Shown: piece after piece, positions 7,301-13,998 of the stretch | Position numbering within the stretch: position 1 is the stretch's first letter | Layout of the letters: the number at the start of each line of letters is the position of its first letter | Origin: an uncultured euryarchaeote | Lineage (GTDB): Archaea > Thermoplasmatota > Poseidoniia > Poseidoniales > Thalassarchaeaceae | DNA length: 15,881 bases | Direction: 5' to 3' | Assembly (NCBI GenBank): GCA_937901365.1 | Contig: CALCEF010000211.1 | Location: 1-15,881 of the forward strand | Translations under genes and position numbers: made by a program | Notes under the pieces: model-generated | The model's input: only the letters and a program-made list of their open reading frames with translations | Told to the model about the DNA's origin: nothing | The model's database searches: none

Positions 7301-9447
7301 TCGCCCGCTGCGACATATCTACTCAATGAGCGCCAGTCATCATAGTAATTTGTATTGTGGTAAGTTGTTTCTTGGTGAATTAGGGCACCATCGAGGTACA
7401 CATACATGTAATCATAGCTGTAGTATGTTGACCACATGTAGCAGAAGCTGATGAGACCCGTGCCTGTTGTAATGTTAATCGAAACAATGGAGTCTTCATT
7501 GTGAACTATTGTGTGTGCAGCCTGTGAATCCCAGCCACCTTGGTTGCTTGAAGCAGAGCCCAATACATAGTCTCCATGCAGGGTGTTCAGGTTTTGGTGT
7601 ACACTGGTGTTTGTATAGGACCAATTTCCATCACTACCTGTCGGATTACCATTTGCATCGACAAGATATTCTTCCCATAGAACAGCAGATGAATTCTCAA
7701 ACGATTCAAAACCGTATCCTGATGATGGATTGATATCACTGCAACCTTGGTTACTCCAACCCCCTGTCATCGTATTTGTATTCGGATATGGATTCAACTC
7801 TGGATCAAACAACACTTGTTCTGGACTTTGGTAACTGCTATCAGAACCTAATCCTAGCCAACCATTGCCATTATCGTCACCCCAGCACCACAAAGATCCA
7901 TTGGTGAGGATACCGCAAACTCCATTGTTTTCTGCAGAGATTTTGGTGAACCTCAAATTTGCAGCATCTGCATCGGGATGCAATGTGGGATTGGTGACAT
8001 AGTGGTTCTTCCCTTTGGTACTATCCAAAATTTTGGCTTCTTCATTCTTACCCCAGCAATACAATTTCCCTTCATCGTCCAATGCACATGTCGTCGAAGC
8101 ATCGACATCGACTTGGCCTGTGTAATTTGGGTGTCCCGCTGTCAATGTCCAGAAGGCATCGCCTCCACCCATGTTTGGTGGTGGTGAGATTGATTCCTCG
8201 TCCCCCGTAGTGAGGTAGAAGTTATTGTTGGAACCATATGAAATCGAAGGTAGATCTGGTTCGACGACCTCGAGTGTCAAGGTAGTGTATACACTACTAT
8301 CTCCTGACATGACTGATATGTTGTAATCGGTTGGGACCCACGGAGTTTGAGGGGTGCCATCAATTACTCCTGTATCAGGATCAAAGGATAGTCCGGTCGG
8401 AAGAGGGATTGGGCCTGCAGTCTTCCAGTCGGAATAGGCTTGGTTATTGCTCCATGGAGCCATCTCTTTGAAAACGCGTAATTCATCGATTGCCCCGTCA
8501 AACCCTTGTCCAAATCGGCATTCGGAATTACCCCATGTCATCATAGACGAGGAGGAAGGTGTGAGCGAGCCACCGGAGAAGTACAGTTGATTGCTAAGAC
8601 TGGCGCTTGTTCCGTTGTCCACGTATACTCTCATGTTGAAGTTCCAGCCGTGTCTCCAATACGATACGGTGATGAAATTCCACTCCCCTTCTTCAATCGG
8701 TGTCTGCATATTTGCTGTGGTAACGTTGAACGTCCAATCTACAGCAGTGTCTGTTTCATTTTGACTCGCCCAGTACATCTTTGCTTGAATATAGCCGTCT
8801 TCAGTGATGCTTAGGTTGAGGCCATCAAACCCTCCGTAACTATCGGTTCGATCAAATGTTCGGCTGAACAATTGACCTTCGAGAGAGGTTGGCTTAAACC
8901 AACCAGCAATACCTTGTCCGTTACCCGAAGTGGTGTGGTGTGTCGCACAAATTGTTGAATTGATATAATCGCCCGAAGATCCACCCAATTCGACGGCGCC
9001 GTACGCCTTGCCTTGAGAAATCCAATTTGCGTTACCGTTGAGGTAGATTGGATGGTTATCTCCCGAACCTATGTCTGTAAACGAGACATCGTTCATCGTC
9101 CACCAATCTTGCGAATTGGTTCCAGGCCACACAACAGTGTCACTCGAAATTGAATAACCGTCAGGAACCGCTGAAAGTGGAATTGTCATTGGAGTAATGG
9201 GCGTAACAGCTGTCTGATTCACCAATGCATTTTGTCCAGTCCACGTTCCGAAATATTGGATGTGGGAGATGGCTCCTGTTCGTCCAGACGTGTTGTCTGA
9301 ATCAACGCTCGCATCTAATTCGGTTGCTGCCAATGGCGATAATGACGCCAAGACCATGATGGCCATCAGTAGGATTGCTCTGCTCTGCATAGTTGTCCCT
9401 CGTTGTTTGCTGCTGTCGGTTTTACTTAATTGTGTAATGCTTTGCAT
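4357..9447 (-). CDS. Giant surface protein: LamG, split RCC1 propeller, Ig-like, TSP3 stalk, membrane helix, EF-hand
   Basis: 1696 aa from the ATG at 9447 (GGGAG site 7 nt upstream). An in-frame ATG at 9390, with its own GAGGG site, would begin directly at a classic signal peptide (MQSRAILLMAIMVLASLSPL, cut after LAA) and is a real alternative. Domains, numbered from 9447: LamG/concanavalin-like about 150-335 (ends GAIDELRVF); He_PIG-like Ig domain 346-400 (SFDPDTGVIDGTP); RCC1 blades 1-2 (about 448-525); a jelly-roll-like insert about 569-748; RCC1 blades 3-7 (about 755-1010); a second He_PIG-like domain 1028-1073; an Ig/PKD-like domain about 1077-1180; TSP3 repeats about 1180-1596; a membrane helix 1615-1638 followed by RRRK; a cytosolic EF-hand 1662-1673 (DLDGDGVISDEE); and an acidic end. 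Many N-x-S/T sites suggest N-glycosylation. It probably serves in adhesion or ligand binding. It lies 4 bp after the other RCC1 protein and is likely cotranscribed with it. Confidence 0.87.
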   Translation of the reverse strand: MQSITQLSKTDSSKQRGTTMQSRAILLMAIMVLASLSPLAATELDASVDSDNTSGRTGAISHIQYFGTWTGQNALVNQTAVTPITPMTIPLSAVPDGYSISSDTVVWPGTNSQDWWTMNDVSFTDIGSGDNHPIYLNGNANWISQGKAYGAVELGGSSGDYINSTICATHHTTSGNGQGIAGWFKPTSLEGQLFSRTFDRTDSYGGFDGLNLSITEDGYIQAKMYWASQNETDTAVDWTFNVTTANMQTPIEEGEWNFITVSYWRHGWNFNMRVYVDNGTSASLSNQLYFSGGSLTPSSSSMMTWGNSECRFGQGFDGAIDELRVFKEMAPWSNNQAYSDWKTAGPIPLPTGLSFDPDTGVIDGTPQTPWVPTDYNISVMSGDSSVYTTLTLEVVEPDLPSISYGSNNNFYLTTGDEESISPPPNMGGGDAFWTLTAGHPNYTGQVDVDASTTCALDDEGKLYCWGKNEEAKILDSTKGKNHYVTNPTLHPDADAANLRFTKISAENNGVCGILTNGSLWCWGDDNGNGWLGLGSDSSYQSPEQVLFDPELNPYPNTNTMTGGWSNQGCSDINPSSGYGFESFENSSAVLWEEYLVDANGNPTGSDGNWSYTNTSVHQNLNTLHGDYVLGSASSNQGGWDSQAAHTIVHNEDSIVSINITTGTGLISFCYMWSTYYSYDYMYVYLDGALIHQETTYHNTNYYDDWRSLSRYVAAGDHTLTIKFHHDSSNYNGFDRVFIDALKWPLPTPVVNWTEPTVTDLAWNHDTACAIADSDVYCWGENGHGQLGNGDTTDRLRPTKVSTPAGASFSAVDVGASHTCALTDTGTVWCWGYNGYYQLGLSNNTDQSIPMQVDFGTNLSVSSIDVGPNNVCAIGTNTDTSTEQLWCWGQNNNLQTKVGTSTSNVWSTDGLVYESASTGSVPEHVETDNTQTCILFSNSTVQCMGQQYITESGGTSSDRTWVMDEFSDVTSLSAGDSSSHGMCVMVENNKALFCWGKNDKHQMARGYTSTYAMPDAVFGLIAGRDNAVLAPGLTFNNSNGMITGTPTTENQDPVELNIYACNGRGCDSALFNYSIWDRPEVGLINIESDYLDLSVSPAEIYKGRPVNLSIDVTSDRSISNYTWYSEHVNGLIYSDMFPNSPSIVTDQLPVGLQVIFFSATDDIGGTSTSADGWVIVEVLESDDDSDQVPVWNDLCPLENALGYDDYTGNGSSIPVSDGCIDNRDDDPYYDPDDACPNEYAAPEYDLYIGEGTSGNAAPDGCIDDTDRDTVLENVDLCLNTPFAERFYVNPDGCGPSERDSDGDGYKDNVDSCPGTPMGESVDEFGCGASQVDSDGDGVYDSADVCPESPLGATVDVDGCAAAEKDSDGDEVNDEVDVCDTTPPELWNQTNAVGCAPGDVVTDDNDQDGIADIFDSCPMTPIGDVVDYNGCGLTQKDSDNDGITDDLDQCPDTPGYDTPTVDADGCGETQRDSDGDGVIDSVDQCLNTPTSVEVDTLGCQAGLADADQDSIVDIIDACPNTTGDQPVNLNGCAPYQLDSDGDGITNDLDSCPTTPAGVPITTNGCAEDPDIFDPVAQDDDGDGILNENDECPNTPLNAKVIDNRGCEIGTEGTSQQVSTWAFGLTGLILLLIALITVVVLRRRKEQESIWGREAIGDALFDSMDLDGDGVISDEEWEIYKKVRDAKKDSDIDDDDLFD
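4657..5910 (-). repeat. TSP3 repeat array, main period ~99 bp
   Basis: About a dozen TSP3 units encoded on the minus strand. Several follow one another at 33 residues (99 bp): for example the CCGTCACCATC block on the + strand recurs at 5441 and 5540. The consensus is DSDGDG, then D, then CPxTPxG, then VDxxGC. The array links the Ig-like domain to the membrane helix and should form a long calcium-stabilised stalk. The first units (5640-5900) are irregular, with inserts such as YDDYTGNGS. Confidence 0.75.
9397..9401 (-). promoter_or_regulatory. Second ribosome binding site inside the gene, before ATG 9390
   Basis: GAGGG on the minus strand, 6 nt before an in-frame ATG at 9390. Together with the GGGAG site before 9447, it gives two credible starts 19 codons apart, both encoding MQS. 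The downstream start places the signal peptide at the very N-terminus. Confidence 0.35.
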
Positions 9448-9450
9448 AAT

Positions 9451-9459
9451 ATCACTCCC
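9451..9459 (-). promoter_or_regulatory. Ribosome binding site before ATG 9447
   Basis: GGGAGTGAT on the minus strand spans the stop codon of the upstream giant gene (TGA at 9454-9452). The GGGAG part lies 7 nt from the ATG at 9447. Such an overlap of stop codon and binding site suggests translational coupling between the two giant genes. Confidence 0.5.
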
Positions 9460-12400
9460 AATCTACATCTTCGAATGTTTCTTCTTCATCATTTGTTTCC
9501 TCAGAAACCAATTCTGACATGTCTGGTAATTCATCTTCGTCTTCGTCAGAATCTAGTTCAGTAGCCTGTTTTGCCCACTGATCTCGCTTGATTCGGCCAG
9601 GGAAGAATTCGATTGCCTCATTGACTTGATCCTCAATTTCTGGCGTCATATTTGCCAATTGAGCGAACGTGAAGATACCGAGTGCATTCAGCTTCTCTTC
9701 GATGAATGGTCCGATTCCCTTGATCTGGCGCAAGTCGTTCTTGTCATCAGCAGAGGCGGTTCCAATTGTAGCGAAGTCAATCTCTTCTGCCTTGGCTGCG
9801 ATTCGGGCGAGTTGTGCTTCCTTCTCTGTCATCTCTGCCATCTTGGCGTCCATCTCTGCCATCTTGGCATCCATCGCTGCGATTTTCGCATCGGCTTCCG
9901 ATGTATCCACAGCGAATGGGGCTGAATCATCATCCCAGTCATCAACGGTTGATGCCTTTGGAGTTACCTCGCCTTCGAGGTTTGCGAATGGATCATCATC
10001 ATCTTCTGGTTCCTTGCTGAGAACTGTGGTGATTTTTGTGATATTGAATGTGATGTTACCCTCTTCGTCGCGACCGGAGGAAAGGAGCATCAATACAGCA
10101 AGCACCAGAATCAGAATCAGAATCACAATAATCCAGCAACTGAATGAGTTGGAGTCGTTTTCAGTGGATGAAGTTTCACTCTGTGCACAGGAGGCATCAG
10201 GTACATCGGAGCCGTCGAGATAGTCATGACCGCATCGCTGTTCATCAGCATCTGTCCAACCGTCACCGTCTGTATCTCGCTGTGAGGCACCACATCCTTC
10301 TGAATTTGGAATTTCATCTGATAGTGTATCTGCACAGTCATCCAAAGCGTTGGGTATACCGTCACCATCATCGTCTCCACTCTCTGAAGGGCCACAACCA
10401 AATTCGTCCACTTGATTCTTTTCGGAAATAGGCGTTTCAGGACACTGATCCTCCGTGTTCATAACACCATCAAAATCGATATCCAAATCGTTTTCACAAC
10501 CATCTGGAATGCCGTCACCATCCCAATCCAATGTGTCGTCATGACCTGGGCAAATATCGCTTGAGTCGGGGATCGTATCTCCATCGTCATCGTCATCTAC
10601 GACGTCGCATGTTGAGTCGGAATCTGTGTCTAATGGTTGATTTTCCCCATCCAATGAGTCGCTTCCGCAAGTGTCCTCATCTGCATCGCTCCAGCCATCG
10701 CCGTCATCATCGGTATCTGCATTGTTGCCAATATTGTCACCATCTGTGTCTAGCCATTCGGTATCATCGAGTGGGAAATGATCGGATATATCGTCCCATC
10801 CATCACCGTCATCGTCGGTGTCTGCGTTGTCGCCAGAGCCATCTCCATCAGTGTCGACAGTTTCTGCTGGGTTGGTTGGGAAGGCATCGTTGGCATCGTT
10901 AACGCCGTCATTGTCGTCATCGTTGTCAGTTTCATTTGGTGTGCCATCTTCATCTGTATCGACTAAACAATCATCTGAAGAGGTGGTGCTTTGGCCAATG
11001 GTGGCTGTGCCAAGAGGGCACGGTGAAGGATTGATATTTCCAGTACCATTTGCATAGGTGTTCTGTGGTGCTGGGGTGCACGCAGAGGTTTGTGTGGCAT
11101 TGATGTATGTGCCTTCTGGACAGGGTGTCTGGTCAGAATTGCCAGAACCGCTTGCATAGTGTCCTGGATCAGTAACCAAGCAATCTGTCTGTCCAGTACT
11201 AGGTTGGAATGTTCCCGGAGAACATGCAATCTGCTGCCCCATTCCAATATTCGGTGCTTTGTATCCAGCGTCAGCATCCAAACAGGCGTCGGATGATGTG
11301 GCAGCACTGGTTGGATTGTAGGTTCCAGCCAAACATGGGGATTGGCCTGTAGAGCCTGTTGTATCAACGTAATGACCTGTTGAAGCTGGTGTTTGCGATG
11401 AACGGCCGGATTGGCTCACATAGTAACCGAGGTCAGCATCCAGACAAGCAGATGCATCATCGGATGCTGATACTGGATTGTAGGTCCCAGCCAAGCAGGG
11501 TGTCTGCGAGGTGGCTGCTGCGGTATCAACGTAGTAGCCAGGGGATGCTGCGGTCTGCGACGAGCGACCGGATTGGCTCACGTAGTAGCCGGGGTCGGCA
11601 TCCAAACAAGCAGATGCTTCGGTAGAGGCGCTTGCTGGATTGTACGTTCCGGGGGAGCAGGCGATTTGTGCGGTTGCGCCGGTAGTGTCAACATAGTATC
11701 CAGGCGATGCTGCAGTCTGGGATGAGCGGCCTTGTTGAGGCACATAGTATCCCAGATCAGCATCCATGCAAGCAGACGAATCCGTAGAGGTTGAGTTGGG
11801 GTTGTAGGTTCCAGCCAAACATGGGGTCTGCGAAGTGGCTGCTGTAGAATCGACATAGTAACCCGGTGAAGCAGGTGTCTGCGATGAGCGACCCGGTTGG
11901 GACACGTAGTGGCCTAAGTCGGCATCCAAGCAGGCGGAACTGCTGTTCGAACCTGTGTCTGGATTGTAAGTTCCAGCCAAGCAGGGTGTCTGCGAGGTGG
12001 CTGATGTAGAATCGACGTAGTATCCCGGTGAGGCGGGTGTCTGCGATGAGCGACCCGGTTGGCTCACGTAGTGCCCAAGATCTGCGGGCAAACATGCCGA
12101 ACTGCTGTTAGAGGCGGAATTCGGGTTGTATGAACCCGCTAGGCAAGCTGTTTGACTGGCTGATGCATTGCTATCAACGTAGTAACCTGGTGATGCATCA
12201 ATACAGGATGATTGTGCAGAATTCGGCTGATAGGTTCCAATTCCACATTCGGCTTGTGAGGTGGCATTTTCTGAATCTACGAAATGTCCTGGGTCTGCAT
12301 CATCGCAAGATGATTGGGCGTGTGATGATTGATATTGACCGATTGTACACGATTCTTGTGCGGTTGCGCCTTCTTCTGGAACATAGTGCCCTGGGTCTGC

Positions 12401-13945
12401 ATCGATGCAACTCTCTTGGCCTGTGCTCGGTTGATAGGTGCCTGCAGCACATCGAAGTTGGATAATGGCACCAGATGGTGCATAATATCCAGCATCTGCT
12501 TCTTGGCACGAATATCGGCCATAGAATCCGGGATTGCAAGATTCAGAGCGAGCAGGGTTGTTCGGGAATTGATCGTCTGGCGTAGGAATACCATCGCCAT
12601 CTTCATCGTTGGCAATGTGGGTGTCATAGATGTCGACAATACCGTCGTTGTCTCGATCACGATCATCCAATGCTACAGTGATTGAACCGATAGCAGACCC
12701 CGGTGAATTGGTACTTGAGGTGCTTCCGTCGCCCAATTGGCCCGCGTTATTTCCACCCCAGCAGTGTACTGAACCATCGTTGATTATTGCACAGGAATGG
12801 TGGTCGCCCGTTACCATCCCAACAACATTGGATAATGAATCGACATGGACTGGGATTTGTGAATTGGAATTCGCTCCATTGCCCAATTGACCAAACATAT
12901 TGTTGCCCCAGCACATTGCTGTTCCATTGTCTAAAATGGCACAAGTGTGGCGATCTCCAGTCGAGAGGGTTGTGACTCCTGTGCCAATTGCAATCGAGGT
13001 TGGCGAAGATTGGCTGACGAGTGTGCCATCGCCTAACTGACCGCGATCATTCCAACCCCAACATGAGATTGTTTCGTCGAGGAGGACTGCACAGGTGTGC
13101 TGTTGACCTGTATTGACTGCGACGGGTGTGTCATTACCACCTGGGGTAAAGGTGACCGTTGTTGGTGAATTCGCGTTGTTGGTGGTTCCATCTCCAAGTT
13201 GACCCTCGTTGTTGTGCCCCCAACATTTCAGGGACCTGTCATCGAGAAGAGCGCAGGAATGTGATTCACCCAATGTGATTGCGACAGCGCTGCGGTCTTG
13301 TCCCAAATCCACACTCGTGGGAGTGTTGCGCTGTGTGTTTGTTCCATCGCCGATTTGGCCATGGATGTTGTACCCCCAACAGGAAACGCTTGCGTCTTGA
13401 AGGATGGCGCAAGTGTGAGTCTTGCCAACTGCAATCATCACGGCGCTGTTGTTTTCACCGAGATCGACGCCTACTGGCGATGATTGTGAAGTGTTCGTTC
13501 CATCGCCCAACTGGCCGTATGCATTGTCACCCCAGCACTGTACGGAACCATCGTTCAATACTGCACAAGTGTGGTATTGGCTTGACGATACACTGACTGG
13601 ATACAATGTTGTGATGCCGCCAGGATTCACGAATGATACGGGCACTGGTGTGGATGATGCGACGGTGTTACCTGTTCCTAATTGGCCGAACGTATTGGAC
13701 CCCCAACAGGACATGTTGCCATCATCGAGAATGGCGCATGTGTGCTCCGAGCCGGCTGCGATTGAGTCGTGGGTGAAGATTGACCCAGATTGGAAACCGG
13801 GATCGTTTGCTGGGCTTGTGCCGCTGCTTTTGTCAAAATCGAATCGATCGTTTTCTGAAATCTGTCCGCTGAAAATCGCAAGGCAAGAGACGAGAATCAA
13901 CAAACCTGTCAATGTCAGTGATTGGCAAACCCTAGTGGTTGTCAT
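9452..13945 (-). CDS. Giant surface protein: RCC1 propeller, Cys-rich tandem repeats, TSP3 stalk, membrane helix, coiled coil, HhH tail
   Basis: 1497 aa. The frame stays open to a TTG at 14002, but that start would put a terminator-like hairpin inside the gene. ATG 13945 begins at a signal sequence (MTTTRVCQSLTLTGLLILVS) and has a TATA-like box 26 nt upstream. Domains: seven RCC1 blades (about 59-416), each with an [HY][ST]C(A) strand and CWG; a short DxDxDG stretch (427-463); GCC2/GCC3 (ephrin-receptor-like) Cys-rich repeats (about 469-982), with five 54-residue copies; TSP3-type repeats (about 992-1252); and a membrane helix (1270-1291, WIIVILILILVLAVL). The cytosolic part is acidic, with a coiled coil (about 1348-1389, MDAKMAE heptads), then a helix-hairpin-helix domain (about 1399-1459, KGIGPFIEEKLNALGIFTF and FPGRIKRDQWAKQA) and an acidic end. 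The LVSC in the signal sequence resembles a lipobox, but hydrophobic residues continue past it. Likely an adhesin or receptor; the ligand is unknown. Confidence 0.87.
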   Translation of the reverse strand: MTTTRVCQSLTLTGLLILVSCLAIFSGQISENDRFDFDKSSGTSPANDPGFQSGSIFTHDSIAAGSEHTCAILDDGNMSCWGSNTFGQLGTGNTVASSTPVPVSFVNPGGITTLYPVSVSSSQYHTCAVLNDGSVQCWGDNAYGQLGDGTNTSQSSPVGVDLGENNSAVMIAVGKTHTCAILQDASVSCWGYNIHGQIGDGTNTQRNTPTSVDLGQDRSAVAITLGESHSCALLDDRSLKCWGHNNEGQLGDGTTNNANSPTTVTFTPGGNDTPVAVNTGQQHTCAVLLDETISCWGWNDRGQLGDGTLVSQSSPTSIAIGTGVTTLSTGDRHTCAILDNGTAMCWGNNMFGQLGNGANSNSQIPVHVDSLSNVVGMVTGDHHSCAIINDGSVHCWGGNNAGQLGDGSTSSTNSPGSAIGSITVALDDRDRDNDGIVDIYDTHIANDEDGDGIPTPDDQFPNNPARSESCNPGFYGRYSCQEADAGYYAPSGAIIQLRCAAGTYQPSTGQESCIDADPGHYVPEEGATAQESCTIGQYQSSHAQSSCDDADPGHFVDSENATSQAECGIGTYQPNSAQSSCIDASPGYYVDSNASASQTACLAGSYNPNSASNSSSACLPADLGHYVSQPGRSSQTPASPGYYVDSTSATSQTPCLAGTYNPDTGSNSSSACLDADLGHYVSQPGRSSQTPASPGYYVDSTAATSQTPCLAGTYNPNSTSTDSSACMDADLGYYVPQQGRSSQTAASPGYYVDTTGATAQIACSPGTYNPASASTEASACLDADPGYYVSQSGRSSQTAASPGYYVDTAAATSQTPCLAGTYNPVSASDDASACLDADLGYYVSQSGRSSQTPASTGHYVDTTGSTGQSPCLAGTYNPTSAATSSDACLDADAGYKAPNIGMGQQIACSPGTFQPSTGQTDCLVTDPGHYASGSGNSDQTPCPEGTYINATQTSACTPAPQNTYANGTGNINPSPCPLGTATIGQSTTSSDDCLVDTDEDGTPNETDNDDDNDGVNDANDAFPTNPAETVDTDGDGSGDNADTDDDGDGWDDISDHFPLDDTEWLDTDGDNIGNNADTDDDGDGWSDADEDTCGSDSLDGENQPLDTDSDSTCDVVDDDDDGDTIPDSSDICPGHDDTLDWDGDGIPDGCENDLDIDFDGVMNTEDQCPETPISEKNQVDEFGCGPSESGDDDGDGIPNALDDCADTLSDEIPNSEGCGASQRDTDGDGWTDADEQRCGHDYLDGSDVPDASCAQSETSSTENDSNSFSCWIIVILILILVLAVLMLLSSGRDEEGNITFNITKITTVLSKEPEDDDDPFANLEGEVTPKASTVDDWDDDSAPFAVDTSEADAKIAAMDAKMAEMDAKMAEMTEKEAQLARIAAKAEEIDFATIGTASADDKNDLRQIKGIGPFIEEKLNALGIFTFAQLANMTPEIEDQVNEAIEFFPGRIKRDQWAKQATELDSDEDEDELPDMSELVSEETNDEEETFEDVDWE
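9830..9892 (-). repeat. 21-bp tandem repeat encoding coiled-coil heptads
   Basis: Two 21-bp units (9830-9850 and 9851-9871) differ at one base, and a third (9872-9892) has drifted. Each encodes one seven-residue step of the type MDAKMAE, giving Met/Ala core positions every heptad. DNA duplication has therefore lengthened the cytosolic coiled coil in exact heptad steps. Confidence 0.7.
11378..12187 (-). repeat. Five tandem 162-bp (54-residue) Cys-rich repeats
   Basis: Five full in-frame copies begin at 12187, 12025, 11863, 11701 and 11539 on the minus strand, with a partial sixth from 11377. Each encodes GYYVD(S/T), then SQTPCLAGTYNP, then SSACLDADLG(H/Y)YVSQ, then GRSSQTPASP. The 17-residue end of the unit is a shortened copy of its own beginning with the cysteine lost (TPCLAG against TPASPG), so the 54-residue unit arose by a nested duplication. 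Shorter diverged GCC2/GCC3-type units of about 34 residues flank the array on both sides. Confidence 0.85.
12700..13770 (-). repeat. Seven RCC1-type propeller blades
   Basis: Seven consecutive blades of roughly 50 residues. Each has the pattern HTCAILDDGxxxCWGxNxxGQLGDG followed by a strand ending in a small-residue/His step. Seven is the number needed for one closed RCC1 propeller. Every blade carries two cysteines spaced C-x9-C. They are encoded as diverged copies rather than identical DNA repeats. Confidence 0.75.
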
Positions 13946-13966
13946 ATCCTCGCGGAAGATGTGGCG

Positions 13967-13976
13967 ATTAAAATAA
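13967..13976 (-). promoter_or_regulatory. Candidate TATA box for the RCC1/GCC giant gene
   Basis: TTATTTTAAT on the minus strand, centred about 26 nt before the ATG at 13945. This is the expected distance for a leaderless archaeal transcript, and it matches the spacing of the TATA-like core before the + strand giant gene. The same bases are the T-rich tail of the hairpin next to them. Confidence 0.45.
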
Positions 13977-13993
13977 CACCGCCTACGGCGGTG
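13977..13993 (-). terminator. GC-rich hairpin after the mscS gene
   Basis: Arms CACCGCC and GGCGGTG pair perfectly over 7 bp with a 3-nt loop, 6 bp after the mscS stop codon. On the minus strand the hairpin is followed by TTATTTTAAT, so it has the form of an intrinsic terminator. It separates the channel gene from the giant gene downstream and argues against starting that gene at 14002. Confidence 0.5.
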
Positions 13994-13998
13994 AATGC

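Noticed and set aside
9669..10223. 184-codon open frame on the + strand opposite the HhH/coiled-coil tail
   Set aside because: It is a shadow of the minus-strand gene: low-complexity Ser/Ala/Ile composition produced by its acidic repeats, no start signal, no recognisable domain.
11378..12187. Tandem repeats considered as a CRISPR array
   Set aside because: The repeats are directly adjacent, 162 bp long, in frame within a protein gene, and have no unique spacers.
13870..13945. Lipoprotein signal (LVSC) in the RCC1/GCC giant protein
   Set aside because: Hydrophobic residues continue after the Cys (LAIF) and the protein already has a C-terminal membrane anchor, so a lipobox is not convincing.
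13422..13976. 184-codon open frame on the + strand opposite the RCC1 propeller
   Set aside because: It is antisense to repeated RCC1 blades, and the repeats keep the opposite frame open. No ribosome binding site or family match is seen.
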